Shown piece by piece: positions 8,082 to 10,763 of a DNA stretch of 10,763 bases. A model generated the notes under the pieces. The model had not been told where the DNA came from. It did no database searches and was given only the letters and a program-made list of their open reading frames with translations. Source of the stretch: Chromatiales bacterium (GTDB lineage Bacteria > Pseudomonadota > Gammaproteobacteria > Chromatiales > Chromatiaceae); the NCBI GenBank assembly GCA_024762485.1, contig JANTHH010000084.1, forward strand, positions 1 through 10,763. The letters run 5' to 3'. Position 1 is the first letter of the stretch, and the number at the start of each line of letters is the position of its first letter. A program made the position numbers and the translations under genes.

Positions 8082-8582
8082 ATGCGCCCACCCCGTGAAG
8101 ACACCGTTCCCTGGTATCGCCAGTTCTGGCCCTGGTTCCTGATCAGCATCCCGGCGGCCACCGTGGTCGCGGGTATCATCACCCTCAACCTGGCCATGGA
8201 CAACGACGACGGTCTGGTGAGCGATGACTATTACAAGGAGGGGCTGGCGATCCACAAGGATGCGGCACGGGCGCAGATGGCCCGTGATCTCGGTGTGCAG
8301 GCCCACCTCGCCTATGACCCGGATTCCGGCATCGTGGTGGTGACGCTGAACGAGGCGGCGATCGGCAACATCGATACCCTGACCCTGAACCTGGTGCATC
8401 CGACGCGGGCGAACCATGACCAGCACCTGCAGATGAAGCGGGAAGGCCAGGGCCGTTACCTGGCGCAGGTGGCCGTGCTGGAACCGGCCAATTGGCGGCT
8501 GTCGCTTGAGCCGCCTGGCAGCAGCTGGCGGATCCGCGGCCGCCTCAGCCTGCCGGCCAATCCCGCCGTGGAGATGCGCTGA
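8082..8582 (+). CDS. ccoH: cbb3 oxidase assembly protein CcoH/FixH
   Basis: FixH/CcoH is a single-span membrane protein needed for stable cbb3 oxidase assembly. The 166-residue product begins with a short cytoplasmic stretch, PWYRQFWPWFLI leading into one transmembrane helix (about 15-37), then the family motif DDYYKEGLAI (48-57), and a periplasmic beta-rich domain (about 70-160). AGGAG (8068-8072) is nine bases before the ATG. The usual next genes, ccoI (copper-transporting ATPase) and ccoS, are absent: the next gene runs convergently. Start and length agree with the family; no anomalies were seen. Confidence 0.93.
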   Translation: MRPPREDTVPWYRQFWPWFLISIPAATVVAGIITLNLAMDNDDGLVSDDYYKEGLAIHKDAARAQMARDLGVQAHLAYDPDSGIVVVTLNEAAIGNIDTLTLNLVHPTRANHDQHLQMKREGQGRYLAQVAVLEPANWRLSLEPPGSSWRIRGRLSLPANPAVEMR

Positions 8583-8604
8583 CCCGATCTGTCGACAGGG
8601 TCAC

Positions 8605-8627
8605 GGCAGGCCACTCGCGGGCTTGCC
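8605..8627 (+). terminator. weak hairpin after ccoH, possible end of the cco transcript
   Basis: GGCAGGCC (8605-8612) pairs with GGCTTGCC (8620-8627) with one G-U wobble around a 7-base loop, 22 bases after the ccoH stop. No T-run follows, so intrinsic termination is uncertain. Confidence 0.3.
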
Positions 8628-8634
8628 ATATCAC

Positions 8635-8654
8635 CCCGCCGTTCAGCCGGCGGG
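8635..8654. terminator. GC-rich hairpin at the ccoH/dnaQ convergent junction
   Basis: CCCGCCG (8635-8641) and CGGCGGG (8648-8654) form a perfect 7-bp stem with a 6-base loop that contains the dnaQ stop codon. A convergent position suits a shared transcript-end structure, but neither strand shows a T-run after it, and the right arm is coding sequence of dnaQ. Confidence 0.3.
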
Positions 8655-9410
8655 ATCCTCGGAGGTGGCCGGACTGGATCGCCAGACCGGTGCCCGCCCC
8701 CTCGCCTGCTCGATGGCTGCCAGCCGGGCCGCATGAGCCTGGCGCTCCGTCTCGCTTGCACGCACCACCCGTAGCGGGCCCCGGTCCGCTGACAGTCGGC
8801 GTATGCCACCGGGCTCGCCTGCCACATCCTCGCTCTCGGTCTCCAATGACAGCAGCTCCTGCCCCCCCGTCATGGCCAGGTAGACATCGGCCAGAAGCTG
8901 GGCATCGAGCAGGGCGCCGTGCTTGTCGCGGTGCGAGTTGTCGATGTCGTAGCGGCTGCACAGGGCGTCGAGATTGTTGCGCTGCCCGGGATGCAGTTCG
9001 CGGGCCATGGTCAGGCTGTCGGTGATCCCGCAATACTGTGCCAGCGGCCCCCAGCCATCCAGACGCGACAGTTCGGCATCGAGGAAGCCGACATCGAACG
9101 GCGCGTTGTGGATGATCAGTTCGGCACCGCCGAGATAGGCCATCAGGTCTTCCACGACGTCGGCGAAGCGGGGCCTGTCGGCAAGAAATTCGTTGCTGAT
9201 GTTGTGCACCGCAATGGCCTCGGGATCGATCTCACGATCCGGTTGCAGGTACTGGTGAAAGTCGTTGCCCGTCGGACGGCGGTCCACAAGCTCCACGCAG
9301 CCGATCTCGATGATCCGATGTCCCTGCGCCGGCTCCAGGCCGGTGGTCTCCGTATCCAGCACGATCTGGCGGGGTGGCTGTTCGCTGCTTGTTGTCTCGG
9401 TGTGCTTCAT
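8643..9410 (-). CDS. dnaQ: DNA polymerase III epsilon subunit, 3'-5' proofreading exonuclease
   Basis: DnaQ removes misincorporated bases as part of the replicative polymerase core. The 255-residue protein has an exonuclease domain (about 13-180) of the DEDDh type: Asp19 and Glu21 in LDTETTGLEP, Asp106 in HNAPFDVGFLDAEL, and His164 and Asp169 in KHGALLDAQLLAD. The motif QELLSL (184-189), after TGG, is in the position of the E. coli sliding-clamp-binding QTSMAF. The C-terminal tail (about 190-255) is the expected segment that binds the alpha subunit. ATG 9410-9408 overlaps the rnhA stop as ATGA, so the two are coupled. The frame stays open further upstream, but that part is inside rnhA and looks like out-of-frame translation. 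Confidence 0.97.
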   Translation of the reverse strand: MKHTETTSSEQPPRQIVLDTETTGLEPAQGHRIIEIGCVELVDRRPTGNDFHQYLQPDREIDPEAIAVHNISNEFLADRPRFADVVEDLMAYLGGAELIIHNAPFDVGFLDAELSRLDGWGPLAQYCGITDSLTMARELHPGQRNNLDALCSRYDIDNSHRDKHGALLDAQLLADVYLAMTGGQELLSLETESEDVAGEPGGIRRLSADRGPLRVVRASETERQAHAARLAAIEQARGRAPVWRSSPATSEDPAG

Positions 9411-9850
9411 GATGACTGCATCTCGTCGATGGCACGATTGGCGAGGGCGTCGGCGCGCTCGTTCTCGGGGTGGCCGGTATGGCCGCGCACCCAGGCCCAC
9501 TCCACCTGGTGTCGACTGGCGGCCTCGTCGAGCGCCTGCCACAGGTCGACATTCTTCACCGGTTTCTTCGCCGCTGTCTTCCAGCCGTTCCGCTTCCAGT
9601 TGTGGATCCACTGGGTGATGCCGTTCTTCACATACTGGGAATCGGTGGTGACCCGTACCGGGCAATCGCGCGTGAGGGCATTCAACCCCTCGATGACGGC
9701 CTTCAGCTCCATGCGGTTGTTGGTGGTATCCGGCTCGGCACCGTAGAGCTCTTTCTCAGTGTCTTTGAAGCGCAACACCACGCCCCAGCCGCCGGGGCCC
9801 GGGTTGCCCCGGCAGGCGCCATCGGTGAAAAGCTCCACCTGCTCAGCCAT
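9407..9850 (-). CDS. rnhA: ribonuclease HI
   Basis: RNase HI cleaves the RNA strand of RNA-DNA hybrids, helping to remove R-loops and primers. The 147-residue protein has the full active site at the same numbering as the E. coli enzyme: Asp10 (FTDGACRGNPGPGGWG), Glu48 (NNRMELKAV), Asp70 (TTDSQYVKNGI), His124 (VRGHTGHPENERAD) and Asp134. The basic-protrusion region (about 81-100, WIHNWKRNGWKTAAKKPVKN) is present, so substrate handling should be normal. Its ATG overlaps the last 8 bases of the upstream methyltransferase and its stop overlaps the dnaQ ATG. The methyltransferase-rnhA-dnaQ order is a common gammaproteobacterial arrangement. Confidence 0.98.
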   Translation of the reverse strand: MAEQVELFTDGACRGNPGPGGWGVVLRFKDTEKELYGAEPDTTNNRMELKAVIEGLNALTRDCPVRVTTDSQYVKNGITQWIHNWKRNGWKTAAKKPVKNVDLWQALDEAASRHQVEWAWVRGHTGHPENERADALANRAIDEMQSS

Positions 9851-10604
9851 GGTTGCCCTCCCGGGTGGTCGGTTTGATGGCGCCGGGCTCGAGCGCCTTG
9901 ATCGGCGACCAGGCGGGACGGATGGGTGTCACCGTGGAGACCCTGCGCACCGCGCGGATGAGGTAGACACCCCCGACCGGTGACAGGAAGCGTCGGCCAA
10001 ACCGCTCCAGGAAACGCAGTTTCCGGGCGACCCCGGCACGCCCGATGGGTGGCCGGAAGATACGAAATTCGGAATATTCGACGTCGAAACCCATCAGATT
10101 CAGCCAATCCTCTATGCGTGTGTAGGTCAGGAAATGCCCGCTCCAGGGCAGCCGGCCGCTGCGCGCAAGGAACAGCCGCCACAACCCCCACAGGCTCCAG
10201 GGGTTAAAGCCGCTCAGCAGCAATCGCCCCTCCGGAATCAGCACACGCTCCACCTCGCGCAGGACCTGGTGGGGATCACGTGCGAAATCCAGCGTATGCG
10301 GCAGGACCACCGCGTCCACACTGTCCGTGGCCACCGGCAGCGACTCGGCCTCGGACTGGATGAACGGGCCGCTGGCAAGTGCCGTGGGCTGCAGGTCCAG
10401 ACGGATCTTCTGCCGGACGGGACAATCCTGGAGATAGTCGTCGGTCAGCGGGAAGCCGCCGATCTGCAGCAGATAATAACCGAACAGGTCGCTGCTGAAG
10501 CGCTTGAGTACGCGCTTTTCGCAGGCAAGCACCCAGTCGCCCAGGGGCTGCTCGATCCAGTCGCGCAATTGCCAGGGCTGTGGAGCAGCTCGCTTTTCGC
10601 TCAT
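9843..10604 (-). CDS. class I SAM-dependent methyltransferase, YafS-like
   Basis: This is a putative S-adenosylmethionine-dependent methyltransferase whose substrate I do not know. With ATG 10604-10602 it has 253 residues, close to E. coli YafS. The fold-I glycine motif is degenerate (YYLLQIGGFPL, 43-53), as in the YafS group; better preserved are SLPVATDSVDAVVLPHTLDF (88-107) and VLIPEGRLLLSGFNP (121-135), the Methyltransf_11 core. The N-terminus has WIEQPLGDWVLACEK, also typical of the group. Its position upstream of rnhA-dnaQ supports the assignment. The frame remains open upstream to the window edge without a good start, so a longer protein cannot be excluded; no clear ribosome site precedes ATG 10604. 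Confidence 0.85.
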   Translation of the reverse strand: MSEKRAAPQPWQLRDWIEQPLGDWVLACEKRVLKRFSSDLFGYYLLQIGGFPLTDDYLQDCPVRQKIRLDLQPTALASGPFIQSEAESLPVATDSVDAVVLPHTLDFARDPHQVLREVERVLIPEGRLLLSGFNPWSLWGLWRLFLARSGRLPWSGHFLTYTRIEDWLNLMGFDVEYSEFRIFRPPIGRAGVARKLRFLERFGRRFLSPVGGVYLIRAVRRVSTVTPIRPAWSPIKALEPGAIKPTTREGNHG

Positions 10605-10632
10605 CGGGACGCCCGTCGGGCGCTGGCCTGTC

Positions 10633-10661
10633 TGGTCAGCAGTGGGTGGAACATCTATAGT
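10633..10661 (+). promoter_or_regulatory. candidate divergent sigma70 promoter, plus strand
   Basis: TGGTCA (10633-10638, four of six) and TATAGT (10656-10661, five of six) are separated by exactly 17 bases. It points away from the methyltransferase and would start transcription near 10668, next to ATG 10671. This suggests a divergent gene leaving the window at the right edge. It is found by inspection only. Confidence 0.4.
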
Positions 10662-10670
10662 CTTGACCCT

Positions 10671-10763
10671 ATGAGTGGGGAATACATCGACAACATGCCC
10701 CTGGATTCTCACCCCATCGGTGGTATCAGGCAACGCCCAAACCTCGGCAATACCCTTTCTGCC
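10671..10763 (+). CDS. possible N-terminus of an unidentified divergent gene, cut by window edge
   Basis: An ATG-initiated frame starting MSGEYIDNMPLDSHP is open for 31 codons to the edge. A second in-frame ATG at 10695 is possible; neither has a convincing ribosome site. In related genomes gloB and mltD often lie next to this methyltransferase, but the visible residues do not resemble the start of either. The opposite strand is also open here, so coding is unproven and I assign no function. Confidence 0.2.
   Translation, partial: MSGEYIDNMPLDSHPIGGIRQRPNLGNTLSA

Noticed and set aside
6946..8091. 381-codon minus-strand frame antisense to ccoG
   Set aside because: It has the same shadow composition. 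The plus-strand CcoG has all twelve expected cysteines in order.
9411..9665. Extension of dnaQ upstream of ATG 9410
   Set aside because: The extra residues are Arg/Gly-rich, lie within rnhA in another frame, and the ATGA overlap with the rnhA stop gives a natural start.

Overview
This window looks like core chromosome of a moderately high-GC, respiring gammaproteobacterium. I base that on three gene neighbourhoods: pyrG-kdsA, an Fnr/Anr-type regulator next to ccoNOQP-ccoGH, and a YafS-like methyltransferase-rnhA-dnaQ cluster. The cbb3 oxidase and Anr suggest a lifestyle at low or changing oxygen. I cannot name a genus, and I see no insertion sequences, phage genes, tRNAs, rRNAs or CRISPR arrays.

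Layout. Positions 1-1837 (minus strand) carry pyrG (CTP synthase) followed, with an ATGA overlap, by the first 64 codons of kdsA (Kdo-8-phosphate synthase, cut by the window edge). The 1838-2071 gap holds a likely sigma70 promoter for pyrG and, on the other strand, the leader of an Fnr/Anr regulator (2072-2833). Positions 3027-6174 (plus) hold the structural genes of the cbb3 oxidase, ccoN-ccoO-ccoQ-ccoP. After a perfect 12-bp hairpin come a small two-helix membrane protein of unknown function (6316-6615), ccoG (Fe-S membrane protein) and ccoH. A convergent junction near 8583-8654 separates these from a minus-strand block (8643-10604): methyltransferase, rnhA (RNase HI) and dnaQ (DNA polymerase III epsilon), all overlapping by a few bases. 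The right edge holds a candidate divergent promoter and an unidentified open frame.

How it works together. The most coherent unit is a regulator-target module: the Anr protein keeps all four iron-sulfur cysteines and the E..SR recognition helix. An identical 14-base Anr/Fnr box (TTGACGCAGATCAA) lies both upstream of ccoN, where it could sit at about -41.5 of a promoter, and just upstream of the anr start codon, where it is better placed for autorepression. This predicts oxygen-limited induction of the oxidase with self-limiting regulator levels. The copper-loading ATPase gene ccoI and ccoS are absent and must lie elsewhere if present.

Nothing here is a clear new biological system. The points most worth a second look are an unusual CPKC insertion in CcoO, the small membrane protein inserted between ccoP and ccoG, and the paired Anr boxes.
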